DNA of 60,869 bases from JBBRBB01 sp038206235 (GTDB taxonomy: Bacteria > Bacteroidota > Bacteroidia > Chitinophagales > Chitinophagaceae): NCBI GenBank assembly GCA_038206235.1, contig JBBRBB010000024.1, positions 1-60,869 of the forward strand, in the 5' to 3' direction. The notes under the pieces were generated by a model. It was given only the letters and a program-made list of their open reading frames with translations. It made no database searches and had not been told where the DNA came from. A program made the position numbers and the translations under genes. Below are positions 32,212 to 41,011 of this stretch, piece after piece; position 1 is the first letter of the stretch, and every line of letters starts with the position of its first letter.

Positions 32212-32456
32212 ACAAATTTGTTTTTAATGTTTTATAAAATTTGAAACCAGAAAGTGATTGCAACAAAATTATTTTTTATAATTGGGCGAAGATAAAAATA
32301 CACCTGCGAATCTATGGCAGGTCTTTGTTAAAACTGCTGTGCACGGTTTTTTCTTCCTTCTTATATAATGCCGATGTAGTCCTGCAGATTGCTGGATTTA
32401 TCCCGATATATCGGAATATTACAGATGCGCAATCGGTATTAATTATTGCTTATAGT

Positions 32457-32464
32457 TACATTTG
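32457..32464 (+). promoter_or_regulatory. Promoter -7 box of the Mur ligase gene
   Basis: TACATTTG, same sequence as the tgt box, 15 bases before the ATG at 32480. It shows that the TTG at 32462 is promoter and not a start codon. Confidence 0.5.
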
Positions 32465-32479
32465 CCTCCCTCAATAATT

Positions 32480-33856
32480 ATGGTTACTTCCCTCAATGAT
32501 TTTAATAATCCCTTTTTCATTGGCATTGCAGGCACGGGCATGAGCGCTCTTGCACAATATCTTGCAGGCATCGGCAAAAATGTAAGTGGCAGCGACAGAT
32601 ATTTTTCACCTGATGCTTATAATGAAACAAAAGAAAAATTAGAAGCCGCAGGTATTAAATGTTTTCACCAAAACGGTGAAGGCATTACGAATGAAATTGA
32701 CCTTGCAGTCGTATCAACTGCTGTGGAAGAAACGGTTGTTGAAGTAATAAAAGCAAGACAATTAAATATTCCAATTATCAGGCGCAGTGAGCTGTTGGCA
32801 ATGATTACTGAAAGTAAGAAAACAATTGCTGTTGGCGGAACGTCAGGTAAAAGTACGGTGAGTGCAATGGTGTTTGAAATACTTCAATATGCAGGATTGA
32901 AACCCGGCATAATTAGCGGTGCAGGTTTGGTGAGCATTATTAAAGAAAATAAAATTGGCAATGCTAAAGTTGGTGAAGGAGAATGGCTGGTTATTGAAGC
33001 TGATGAAAGCGATGGAAGCATCGTACAATACAAGCCTGAAGTTGGATTATTATTAAATGTTGATAAAGATCATAAAGAGATGGATGAGTTGATGAATATG
33101 TTTACGACATTTAGAAATAACAGCAAACATTTTATAGTGAATCAATCTCATCCGCAGGCAAAAGAATTATCTCAAAACATAAAATATGATTTTACTATTA
33201 ATGAAAATATTGATGCAGGATATATCGCCAGCAATTTTCAGCAAAATGGATTCACTATTTCTTTTAAAATAAATGGTGTTGATTTTAGTTTGAATATTGC
33301 AGGCAAACACAATATGGAAAATGCGCTGGCTGCAACGGCTGTGGCCAATCAGGCAGGAGTTGAGTTACCCATTTGTGCAGAAGCATTAAAAAATTATCAT
33401 GGCATATATCGCCGCCACCAGGTATTGGGAAAGAAGAATGGCGTTTGGCTGGTTGACGATTATGCACATAACCCTGTTAAATGTGCTGCCAGTATTAGTG
33501 CATGTCAGCCTGTTGCAAAAAAAGTGATTGCATGGTTTCAGCCGCATGGATATGGGCCCACTAAATTTTTACGAAATGATTTTGCGAAAGAGATAGCAAA
33601 TGTTTTGCGCAATGAAGATGAGATATGGATGAGTGAAATTTTTTATGCAGGGGGAACTGCTGTAAAAGATATTTCCGCAAAAGATTTAATTGATGATATA
33701 AAAACATTAGATAAAAACGCTTTTTTTATAGAAAACAGAAATGATTTTATTGATGCAGTTCGCCCACATCTTACAAATGATTGTGTATTACTTTTAATGG
33801 GCGCAAGAGACCCTTCTCTTGAAAACTTTGCAAAAGAAGTTTTTGGGAAATTATAA
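32480..33856 (+). CDS. Mur ligase (MurC/Mpl-type UDP-N-acetylmuramate-peptide ligase)
   Basis: 458 residues from ATG 32480. N-terminal dinucleotide-like fold FFIGIAGTGMSALAQYLAG with GSDRYFS, ATP loop GGTSGKSTVSA, EADESDGSI and VDDYAHNPVKC. Either couples L-Ala to UDP-MurNAc or recycles murein tripeptide (Mpl). The distance from the central cluster of division genes and the lack of the usual MurC central motifs favour an Mpl-like role, not proven. Its stop is followed at once by an AGTCATTG array. Confidence 0.85.
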   Translation: MVTSLNDFNNPFFIGIAGTGMSALAQYLAGIGKNVSGSDRYFSPDAYNETKEKLEAAGIKCFHQNGEGITNEIDLAVVSTAVEETVVEVIKARQLNIPIIRRSELLAMITESKKTIAVGGTSGKSTVSAMVFEILQYAGLKPGIISGAGLVSIIKENKIGNAKVGEGEWLVIEADESDGSIVQYKPEVGLLLNVDKDHKEMDELMNMFTTFRNNSKHFIVNQSHPQAKELSQNIKYDFTINENIDAGYIASNFQQNGFTISFKINGVDFSLNIAGKHNMENALAATAVANQAGVELPICAEALKNYHGIYRRHQVLGKKNGVWLVDDYAHNPVKCAASISACQPVAKKVIAWFQPHGYGPTKFLRNDFAKEIANVLRNEDEIWMSEIFYAGGTAVKDISAKDLIDDIKTLDKNAFFIENRNDFIDAVRPHLTNDCVLLLMGARDPSLENFAKEVFGKL

Positions 33857-33892
33857 GAGTCATTAGGGCATTAGTCATTGAGTCATTGAAGC
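33857..33892. repeat. AGTCATTG short tandem array
   Basis: AGTCATTAGGGCATTAGTCATTGAGTCATTGA-type units fill the 26-base gap between two convergent genes and supply the stop codon of the beta-CASP gene (TCA at 33883-33885). Confidence 0.6.
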
Positions 33893-35286
33893 ATAAACTC
33901 ATGGTGCCTCTCAGGAACTTCAACATCTTTAAATCCTTTTTGCAGCAGCCTTTGCTGAAACTCAAGCTGCACATTGTATTCTCCATGCACAATAAATAAT
34001 TTTTTAATCTTAGCAACATCCTGACTGGCTACAAACTGGCAAAGGTCATCATAATCTCCATGTGCGCTCATGCTGCGCATAGCACCAACTTCAGCCATCA
34101 CCTTATAATATTCACCAAAAATTTTTACTTCTTTTTGCCCGTCCATTAATCTTCCTCCGAGAGATTGCGGCTCGCAATATCCTACCATCAAAATGGTATT
34201 TTTTACATTACCAATATTGTTCATGATGTGATGCTTGATGCGTCCTGCATCTGCCATACCGCTTGCAGAAATAATAATGCATGGTTGATGTAAATTATTT
34301 AACTGCTTGCTTTCATCAACCGTTTTAATAAATTTCAATCCATCAAAATCAAAGGGGTCATTATCAGTAAGCAACAATTTTTTAACCACATCATTAAAAT
34401 TTTCAGGATGACTTTTTACAACCTCAGTAGCTTCGCGGCTCAAAGGACTATCAACAAATACAGGAATAGACGGCAATCTTTTTTCAAGGCTTAACTGGTT
34501 TAGAAAATATAATAGCTCCTGTGTACGTCCTACACTGAATGCAGGAATGATGAGCTTGCCCTGTTTCTGCACACAGGTTTTATCTATCCATTGCAGCAAT
34601 TGGTCTGCCGTATTAAAATTTTTTTCATGCAGCTTATTCCCGTACGTGCTCTCTAAAATAATATAATCAGCTTGCGAAAATGTTTCTGGCGAACGTAAAA
34701 TAATATCATTGTAGCGACCCACATCGCCGCTAAAAGTTATTTGTGTTGCTTTAGCATTTTCTGTAATACGCAAATGCACAGCAGCGCTGCCGATAATATG
34801 TCCCGCATCAGTATATAAAACTTCTATCCCTTTTTCAATTTCAAACCATGCATCGTAATTCACCATAGTAAATAAAGGCAAAGCTTTGGTTACATCATTC
34901 ATATCATACAAAGCCTCAAAAGGCGGCAAGCCTTGTTTTGCCCTGCGCTTATTGATGAATTTTGTATCATCCCTTTGAATATGCGCAGAATCTTCTAATA
35001 GAATTGCGGTGAGCTCTTTCGTTGCAGGCGTGCAAAATATTTTTCCGGCAAAACCTTCTTTTACTAATTTGGGTATAAGACCGCAATGGTCAATATGTGC
35101 ATGAGATAAAATAAGATATTTTATTTCAGCCGCATTGAATCCAAAGCTGCTGTTTAGCATATCTGTTTCTTTACCCATGCCCTGAAACATGCCGCAATCA
35201 AGTAAAATTTTTATATCATTAGAAAGTGTTACCAAATGTTTGGAACCTGTAACAGTTCTTGCTGCGCCGTGAAATGCAATTTTCAT
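33883..35286 (-). CDS. Metallo-beta-lactamase / beta-CASP RNA nuclease-type protein
   Basis: 467 residues from ATG 35286 (MKIAFHGAARTVTGSKH); the longer ORF starts inside a palindrome. SHAHIDHCG (61-69) is the HxHxDH metal site, ESTYGNKLH and FVDSPLSREATEV belong to the beta-CASP domain, followed by ISASGMADAGRIKHH and SAHGDYDDL. This is the YSH1/CPSF-like archaeal-bacterial RNase family. Probably processes or degrades RNA in the cytoplasm. Confidence 0.93.
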   Translation of the reverse strand: MKIAFHGAARTVTGSKHLVTLSNDIKILLDCGMFQGMGKETDMLNSSFGFNAAEIKYLILSHAHIDHCGLIPKLVKEGFAGKIFCTPATKELTAILLEDSAHIQRDDTKFINKRRAKQGLPPFEALYDMNDVTKALPLFTMVNYDAWFEIEKGIEVLYTDAGHIIGSAAVHLRITENAKATQITFSGDVGRYNDIILRSPETFSQADYIILESTYGNKLHEKNFNTADQLLQWIDKTCVQKQGKLIIPAFSVGRTQELLYFLNQLSLEKRLPSIPVFVDSPLSREATEVVKSHPENFNDVVKKLLLTDNDPFDFDGLKFIKTVDESKQLNNLHQPCIIISASGMADAGRIKHHIMNNIGNVKNTILMVGYCEPQSLGGRLMDGQKEVKIFGEYYKVMAEVGAMRSMSAHGDYDDLCQFVASQDVAKIKKLFIVHGEYNVQLEFQQRLLQKGFKDVEVPERHHEFMLQ

Positions 35287-35315
35287 AATGTGATAATTTT
35301 TGTTTTGATACCCCA

Positions 35316-35353
35316 CATGGTCTGACTTCCGCCTTGCGGAAGGTCTGACCATG
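35316..35353. repeat. Long imperfect palindrome (REP-like)
   Basis: CATGGTCTGACTTCCGC faces GCGGAAGGTCTGACCATG with a 3-base loop (CTT), nearly perfect over 17 pairs with one bulge. It lies in the leader of the beta-CASP gene. Independent of any gene end, so mobile-repeat origin is likelier than termination. Confidence 0.75.
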
Positions 35354-35416
35354 ATTATTTTATCAGCCTTAGCACTTCGCTTTTAAAACATGTACCATCA
35401 TCTGATTGTTATAAGC

Positions 35417-35474
35417 AATTCAACCATTTAGCTATTCAGCCATTTAACCATTCAACCATTCAACAATTAAACCA
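35417..35474. repeat. AACCATTC-like octamer array
   Basis: CAATTCAACCATTTAGC..., ending in ATTTAACCATTCAACCATTC. Degenerate units of the same octamer that is perfect in paaC. It runs into the stop codon of the thioesterase gene at 35467. Confidence 0.65.
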
Positions 35475-35958
35475 TCGCTCTTGTTTTAAAGCTCCATGTA
35501 AAATAAAACTCAGCCACAACTTCTCCTTTCTCATTAGTTCCTTTTGAATAGCACGTAATTGTTTTACCATCGCCGCTTGTTAATACATCTTCAACAACAT
35601 GATGCACAGCCTTGCCATCATTACAGGTGAACAAAATTGTTCCTGTAGCTTTCTTATGAAATACACCTTCGCTTTTTGTTACCAGCATACTTACTGAAGG
35701 AGCTCTTTTATATATTGCTCCCATACATAGTACGCCAGTGCTTACTTCTGCCGCCATGGATAATATCGCAAAGTAAATTGAACGAAAAGGATTTTTATTA
35801 AACCATTTTTGTTTTATAGAAATTACAGCTATTGATTCATCTAAACGTTCAAGATGCAATCCCGCAAAAAAAGCAGCAGGTAAATTACCAAGCATAAATA
35901 ATTTAAAGCGAAACGGGTTTGTAATCTTAGCCTGGTATTCGCGGAATTGAGCCTGCAC
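35467..35958 (-). CDS. Hotdog-fold thioesterase-like protein (DUF4442 type)
   Basis: 163 residues. Hotdog-fold pattern with LPAAFFAGLHLERLDE at the start, IYFAILSMAAEVSTGVLCMG containing the long helix, and a C-terminal sheet (VEDVLTSGDGKTITCYSKG). Related to PaaI/YiiD-like thioesterases of unknown substrate. Separate transcript from the beta-CASP gene; 3' end inside an octamer array. Confidence 0.8.
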   Translation of the reverse strand: MQAQFREYQAKITNPFRFKLFMLGNLPAAFFAGLHLERLDESIAVISIKQKWFNKNPFRSIYFAILSMAAEVSTGVLCMGAIYKRAPSVSMLVTKSEGVFHKKATGTILFTCNDGKAVHHVVEDVLTSGDGKTITCYSKGTNEKGEVVAEFYFTWSFKTRAMV

Positions 35959-36174
35959 AATTAATTTTCGCCGTAAAATACAGTGAATTCTTCACATAAT
36001 GTTTACAGCCCTTCTTACTATTTTTTGCGAAATTTGTATAGAAAAAACAATGAACTATTCACACGATGTGTATAATAAAATATCCGTACCCGTATATGTT
36101 ATAAATAAATTTGAAACGAATATTCAGAAAGTTTCTATCGTCTTTCCTTATTATGTAACTAAAAACAAAATTCA

Positions 36175-37146
36175 TTGACTGAAACAATTATTAATCTTAA
36201 CACCGTGAACCCAATCGAGTTTTTTGGTGTAAATAACAGAAAGCTTGACCTGCTGAAAAAAAAATTCCCTCTCCTTAAAATGCTTTCCCGGGGTACACAA
36301 ATAAAGCTTAGCGGTGCGCCTGAGCAAATAGAACCTGCCAAAGAAAAAATTGATTTGATTATTCAGTACATGGAGCGCAATGGCGACCTGAGTGATAATT
36401 ATTTCGAACAAATTCTTGGCGGCGATGATGCTGAAACTACTGATAACTTTCTGGATAAAAACCCGGGTGACATTCTCGTGTTTGGCCCAAATGGCAAAAC
36501 CGTAAGAGCACGCACCATAAACCAGAAAAGAATGGTAAAGGCTGTGGATATGAGCGATATTGTATTTGCAGCCGGTCCTGCAGGTACGGGTAAAACCTAC
36601 ACTGCGGTTGCATTAGCAGTGAGGGCTTTAAAAAATAAGCTGGTTAAAAAAATAATATTAACCCGCCCTGCAGTGGAAGCGGGAGAAAATCTTGGTTTTT
36701 TGCCCGGTGATTTAAAAGAAAAAATTGACCCTTACCTGCGTCCCTTATACGATGCACTGGATGATATGATTCCTGCCGACAAGCTCGGTTATTATATGAG
36801 CACACGCACCATAGAAATTGCACCGCTTGCTTATATGCGCGGCAGAACATTGGATAATGCATTTATTATTCTTGACGAAGCGCAAAATGCAAATGACCTG
36901 CAGATAAAAATGTTTCTTACACGTATAGGTCCCAATGCAAAGGCAATTATTACCGGGGACCCTACACAAGTTGACCTTCCAAAAAATCAGCGCAGCGGGC
37001 TGGAAAAAGCGATTCGCATTTTACAAAATATTGATGGCATAGAACATATAGAATTAAATGAAGATGACGTGGTGCGCCACAAGCTTGTAAAAGCTATCAT
37101 AATGGCATATGATAAAGAAAAAGATATTTCAGTTAAGCATGGCTGA
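36175..37146 (+). CDS. PhoH-like ATPase
   Basis: 323 residues from TTG 36175. N-terminal KH-like region (LPLLKMLSRGTQIKLSG near 36-52), P-loop GPAGTGKTYTAVALA, LTRPAVEAGENLGFLPGD, and Walker B FIILDEAQNA, plus TGDPTQVDLP. Cytoplasmic NTPase thought to act with YbeY-type RNA processing. The TTG start gives the usual sequence TETIINLNTVNPIEFFGVN and no ATG is available upstream. Confidence 0.95.
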   Translation: MTETIINLNTVNPIEFFGVNNRKLDLLKKKFPLLKMLSRGTQIKLSGAPEQIEPAKEKIDLIIQYMERNGDLSDNYFEQILGGDDAETTDNFLDKNPGDILVFGPNGKTVRARTINQKRMVKAVDMSDIVFAAGPAGTGKTYTAVALAVRALKNKLVKKIILTRPAVEAGENLGFLPGDLKEKIDPYLRPLYDALDDMIPADKLGYYMSTRTIEIAPLAYMRGRTLDNAFIILDEAQNANDLQIKMFLTRIGPNAKAIITGDPTQVDLPKNQRSGLEKAIRILQNIDGIEHIELNEDDVVRHKLVKAIIMAYDKEKDISVKHG

Positions 37147-37250
37147 TTTTTTAAAAATTATTTTTTACAGGCGTTCAATTTAAAAGAACGCTTTTTTTAT
37201 TTTCATTCTCATAACAGAGACTGATTTAGTTTTGAATAATAGATTTATCC

Positions 37251-37661
37251 ATGCATTTGTTTAGATATATACATGCAACTTGTTTTTTCATTATTGCTTC
37301 ATGCAGTAATGATTCACGTAAATATCCCAAAGCAGAAAATGCATTAGACGCAGCGAGAGAATTTATTTCGTCGAGCTTAAAAGGAGATTTCCAAAAAGCA
37401 TCTTTTTATATGCTAAAGGGTGAAGAAAACCAGCACAAGCTTAATTTAATTGAAAAAGATTATCGTTCAAAAAGTAATTCGCAAAAGCAGGAATATTTCG
37501 ATGCATCAATTATTATTAATGAAGATGCTGCCTTAAACGATACTATTCATATCATTAACTATCAAAACTCTTATGATAATATTGCGAGGAAAGTAAAAGT
37601 AATCAACAGGAACAATATATGGCTAGTTGATTTTGAATACACTTTTAATGGAAATCTTTAG
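37251..37661 (+). CDS. Small lipoprotein, DUF4878-like
   Basis: 136 residues. Signal peptide ending FFIIASCSND with a lipobox-like Cys. The rest resembles the NTF2-like DUF4878 fold (ALDAAREFISSSLKGDFQKA, final NIWLVDFEY). Role unknown. TAGATTTA at 37240-37247 three bases before the ATG may be its promoter box. Confidence 0.65.
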   Translation: MHLFRYIHATCFFIIASCSNDSRKYPKAENALDAAREFISSSLKGDFQKASFYMLKGEENQHKLNLIEKDYRSKSNSQKQEYFDASIIINEDAALNDTIHIINYQNSYDNIARKVKVINRNNIWLVDFEYTFNGNL

Positions 37662-37683
37662 ATGAATATCAGCCCAAAAAAAA

Positions 37684-37703
37684 CCTCCGATAAAAACCGG
37701 AGG
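37684..37703 (-). terminator. Terminator of the DUF4783 gene
   Basis: CCTCCG (37684-37689) pairs with CGGAGG (37698-37703); on the minus strand it is followed by eight T (37676-37683). Lies 8 bases past the DUF4783 stop. It may also stop the lipoprotein transcript, with a poorer T-run. Confidence 0.8.
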
Positions 37704-37710
37704 ATATTGG

Positions 37711-38091
37711 TTAGTTAATGCGAACCGTAATTATCGCAAGCTTGTCGCCCTTATTTTTAATCATCAGTGTTAAATTATATTTTTCTGCATCTCCAACAAG
37801 TTTACCTGCTATATATGTTGTACCACTCAACTGGCGTTGCGAAATAAGTTCAAAACCTTTTATGTTGTTCTCTTCAAAAAAACTTTTAATGGTGATGGAT
37901 GCCTGCGTTTTCCCTACATTCTTTATCTCATCTTTCTCCGGTAATTTCAGATCAATAAAATTATCGAAGAAGCTGGTGAATTCTGCTGCATTGCCATGCT
38001 TTAAAGCAGAAACAATTTCATCATCACCAATCTTTTGATTAAAAGAAGAAAATGAAACGGCCAAACACAATAAGAATAATAACTTTCTCAT
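37711..38091 (-). CDS. DUF4783-family secreted protein
   Basis: 126 residues, signal peptide (LLFLLCLAVSFSSFN). NTF2-like fold: IVSALKHGNAAEFTSFFDN, SFFEENNIKGFEL, SGTTYIAGKL, ending LAIITVRIN. This small family is common in Bacteroidota and of unknown function. Divergent from gpmI. Confidence 0.85.
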   Translation of the reverse strand: MRKLLFLLCLAVSFSSFNQKIGDDEIVSALKHGNAAEFTSFFDNFIDLKLPEKDEIKNVGKTQASITIKSFFEENNIKGFELISQRQLSGTTYIAGKLVGDAEKYNLTLMIKNKGDKLAIITVRIN

Positions 38092-38163
38092 GGATAAAAA
38101 CTTTTGCTCTTATAGCTGCTAAAAATATGCCAAATTATATTGACAGTGAGAAGCATACGATTT

Positions 38164-38191
38164 TTGCGAACAACAAATTAATGTAGCTTTA
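38164..38191 (+). promoter_or_regulatory. Promoter of gpmI
   Basis: TTG at 38164-38166, a 17-base spacer and TAGCTTTA at 38184-38191 (one mismatch to TAnnTTTG), ending four bases before the ATG. Predicted transcription start is at the start codon. Confidence 0.55.
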
Positions 38192-38195
38192 GCGC

Positions 38196-39728
38196 ATGGG
38201 AAACAAAAAAGCTATATTAATTATTATGGATGGATGGGGGCTTGGGAAGATAAAATCTTCTGATGCTATTCAACATGCAAACATTCCTTTTGTTACCTCT
38301 TTGTACGATAGATACCCGAACACTACTTTGGTTACATGCGGCGAAGATGTTGGCTTACCACCGGGGCAGATGGGCAACAGCGAAGTTGGGCACTTAAATT
38401 TAGGAGCAGGCAGAATTGTGTACCAGGATTTGCAACGAATTAATATCTCCATACGTGATGGTAATTTTTTTAAAAATGATGCATTGCTAAATGCTCTTAA
38501 CTATGCTCAAAAAAATAATAAGCCTTTACATCTTCTTGGGCTGGTTAGTAATGGGGGAGTCCATTCTCATATAGATCATTTGAAAGCTATCACATCTTTG
38601 TGTGCTGAAGGGAAATTGGAAAATGTTTTTATTCATGCTTTTACTGATGGAAGAGATGCAGACCCAAAAAGCGGTCTCAAATTTATAACAGAACTGCAAA
38701 AACATTTGAATGAAACGGTTGGAAAGATTGCATCAGTAAGTGGCCGTTATTATGCAATGGACAGAGATAAACGCTGGGAACGGGTAAAGCTTGCATACAA
38801 TGCACTGGTAAAAGGTGAAGGTAATAAAGCAACAGATGCCATATCAGCAGTGGAACAATCATACAATTCGAATATAACAGATGAGTTTATAAAACCCACC
38901 GTTATTATTGATGAATCGCAAACACCTTTGGCAACTATTAAAGATGGAGACGCAGTTATATGTTTTAATTTTCGCACAGACCGTTGCCGCGAAATAACGC
39001 AGGTGCTTACGCAAACCAATATGCCCGAATTTAATATGCATGCTTTGAATTTGCATTACACAACCATGTCAGAGTATGACGCTACTTATAAAAAAGTGTA
39101 TGTAATTTTTGACACAGATAATTTGAATAAAACAATAGGAGAAGTTTTGGCTGCAAATAGTAAGAAGCAATTACGCATTGCTGAAACAGAAAAATATCCG
39201 CATGTAACTTTCTTCTTTAGCGGCGGACGTGAAATACCTTTTGATGGAGAGAGCCGCATCTTAGTGCCATCGCCAAAAGTGGCAACGTATGATTTGCAGC
39301 CCGAAATGAGCGCTTATGAAGTAACTGATAAACTGATTCCTGAAATAGAAAAAGAATCAGCAGATTTTATTTGTTTAAATTATGCAAATGCTGATATGGT
39401 AGGGCATACAGGCGTTTGGAATGCCGTAATAAAAGCGGTAGAAACCGTTGACAAATGTGTTGAGCGTGCAGTAACTGCCGCACTGGAACATAACTATACT
39501 ATTTTCTTAACTGCCGACCATGGCAATGCAGATTATATGATAAATGAAGACGGCACACCTAATACACAACACTCTGTAAATCCTGTGCCTTTATTTATTA
39601 TTGATAAAGAATGGAAAGGAAAAATTAATACCGGAAAGCTCGGAGATATTGCACCAACAATTCTCACCATGATGAAATTACCGATACCAAAAGAGATGAA
39701 AGGAAATGTTTTAATAGATAATAAATAA
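38196..39728 (+). CDS. gpmI: 2,3-bisphosphoglycerate-independent phosphoglycerate mutase
   Basis: 510 residues, full length. Interconverts 3- and 2-phosphoglycerate in glycolysis. IIMDGWGLG binds metal; GQMGNSEVGHLNLGAGR carries the phosphorylated Ser near 62; GRDADPKSGL, SGRYYAMDRDKRWERV, FRTDRCREI and the C-terminal LTADHGNADYM follow as in the alkaline-phosphatase superfamily. Confidence 0.98.
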   Translation: MGNKKAILIIMDGWGLGKIKSSDAIQHANIPFVTSLYDRYPNTTLVTCGEDVGLPPGQMGNSEVGHLNLGAGRIVYQDLQRINISIRDGNFFKNDALLNALNYAQKNNKPLHLLGLVSNGGVHSHIDHLKAITSLCAEGKLENVFIHAFTDGRDADPKSGLKFITELQKHLNETVGKIASVSGRYYAMDRDKRWERVKLAYNALVKGEGNKATDAISAVEQSYNSNITDEFIKPTVIIDESQTPLATIKDGDAVICFNFRTDRCREITQVLTQTNMPEFNMHALNLHYTTMSEYDATYKKVYVIFDTDNLNKTIGEVLAANSKKQLRIAETEKYPHVTFFFSGGREIPFDGESRILVPSPKVATYDLQPEMSAYEVTDKLIPEIEKESADFICLNYANADMVGHTGVWNAVIKAVETVDKCVERAVTAALEHNYTIFLTADHGNADYMINEDGTPNTQHSVNPVPLFIIDKEWKGKINTGKLGDIAPTILTMMKLPIPKEMKGNVLIDNK

Positions 39729-39845
39729 TTTTTTTGATGAAGCGCAGGAATAAAATTATCTTAATTGTTACAGGTATAATTATTCTTACAATTCTTCCCT
39801 TTTGCAAAAAATAAATCTACCGGAATAACATCATTTGACATTTCA

Positions 39846-40244
39846 ATGATGTATAATATTCCGGATGATTTGCATTCTATATTTTCAAAAGCATGTAACG
39901 ATTGCCATAGCAACAATACAAGATATCCCTGGTATGCTTATATACAGCCTGTGGGCTGGTGGCTCAACAATGATATTACAGAAGGGAAGCAAAAGCTTAA
40001 CTTCAATGAATTTGGCAAATACAGCATAGCAAAGCAATATAAAAAACTTGATGATATTATTGATGAAAGTAAGCATGGCGATATGCCGCTTAAAAGCTAT
40101 ACATTAATTCATACCGATGCAAGACTTACTGATGCAGAAAAAGAAAAAATATTTGCCTGGTGCAATAATGTGAGAAGTTTCATCAAAGCAAAATATCCTG
40201 CGGATAGTTTACTGCTTAAAAAAGAATCCAGCCCGCAACGTTAA
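39846..40244 (+). CDS. Haem-binding domain protein, N terminus frameshifted
   Basis: 132 residues from ATG 39846. CNDCHSNNTRYPWYAYIQPVG is the CxxCH-containing core of the Bacteroidota haem-binding family (PF14376-like), with LNFNEFGKY and LTDAEKEKIFAWCNN. The family has an N-terminal signal anchor; such a sequence (MKRRNKIILIVTGIIILTIL) does start at 39737, but runs into a stop at 39812 in a different frame. Dropping one T of TTTT near 39800-39805 would join it to KNKSTGITSFDIS and this gene. As it stands the product lacks export, so it is either a fresh pseudogene or a sequencing error. Confidence 0.75.
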   Translation: MMYNIPDDLHSIFSKACNDCHSNNTRYPWYAYIQPVGWWLNNDITEGKQKLNFNEFGKYSIAKQYKKLDDIIDESKHGDMPLKSYTLIHTDARLTDAEKEKIFAWCNNVRSFIKAKYPADSLLLKKESSPQR

Positions 40245-40268
40245 CAAAACTGTTTTTTACTTTGCAGC

Positions 40269-40955
40269 ATGATAATTACAAAAGCGGTTTATTTAATATC
40301 TTCTCCAACGTATGAAAAATGCCCTGCACCGGATAGACCTGAATATGCATTCATCGGCAGAAGCAATGTAGGAAAATCATCGCTCATCAATATGCTTTGC
40401 AACAATCAAAAGCTTGCAAAAACATCTGTTAATCCCGGAAAAACACAAATGATAAATCATTTTGAAATTGAATCATCTTTGACTTTTGCTAATAAAAAAA
40501 AACATCAGAATGTAACGGCTCCCCTCTCTACTCGTGGAGAGGGGCAGGGGGTGAGGGCATGGTATCTCGTTGACCTGCCCGGTTATGGCTATGCAAAAAT
40601 TTCCCAATCTTCACGCAGAAGATGGGAGCAGATGATTGAAAATTATTTGCGCAAAAGAGAAAATCTTGCAAATGTTTTTGTATTGATTGACGTGCGTCAT
40701 CAGCCCCAAAAAATTGATTTGGAATTTATAAATCAATTAGGCAAATGGGAAATACCCTTTACACTTGTATTTACAAAGGCTGATAAAGAAAAGCCCGCAT
40801 TTGTAGAAAGAAATATCAAATCTTTTTTAGATGTAATGCGAAAAACATGGCAATTCTTGCCACAACATTTTGTAACGAGTGCATTAAAAAAAACAGGAAG
40901 AAGTGAAATTTTGAAGTTTATAGAAAATTGCAATCAGCAATATATAAAAGCCTAA
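40269..40955 (+). CDS. engB: Ribosome biogenesis GTPase EngB/YsxC with an in-frame insertion
   Basis: 228 residues. Assists 50S assembly. P-loop GRSNVGKSSLI, switch region NPGKTQMINHF, G3 VDLPGYGYAKIS, G4 FTKADKEK and G5 VTSALKKTG are intact. Residues ~71-97 (TFANKKKHQNVTAPLSTRGE and the next few) lengthen the loop before WYLVDLPGYGY; the insertion contains a palindromic repeat (40518-40556). TTACTTTG at 40257-40264 four bases before the ATG may be the promoter box. Confidence 0.95.
   Translation: MIITKAVYLISSPTYEKCPAPDRPEYAFIGRSNVGKSSLINMLCNNQKLAKTSVNPGKTQMINHFEIESSLTFANKKKHQNVTAPLSTRGEGQGVRAWYLVDLPGYGYAKISQSSRRRWEQMIENYLRKRENLANVFVLIDVRHQPQKIDLEFINQLGKWEIPFTLVFTKADKEKPAFVERNIKSFLDVMRKTWQFLPQHFVTSALKKTGRSEILKFIENCNQQYIKA
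40518..40556 (+). repeat. In-frame palindromic element with G-rich tail in engB
   Basis: GGCT, then stem CCCCTCTC (40521-40528), loop TACTCGTG, stem GAGAGGGG (40537-40544), CA, and GGGGGTGAGGG. Resembles a widely scattered bacterial repeat of the CCCCTCTCC/GGAGAGGGG type. Read as APLSTRGEGQGV without a stop. Confidence 0.8.
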
Positions 40956-41011
40956 AAAATTCGTTATTGATTTGTGTAAACTTCTTAATTATTAGCATTG
41001 TGAACAACACC

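Noticed and set aside
35287..35352. Extended start of the beta-CASP protein
   Set aside because: The extra codons fall in a palindrome and a leader; homologue-like sequence starts at MKIAFHGAARTVTG (35286).
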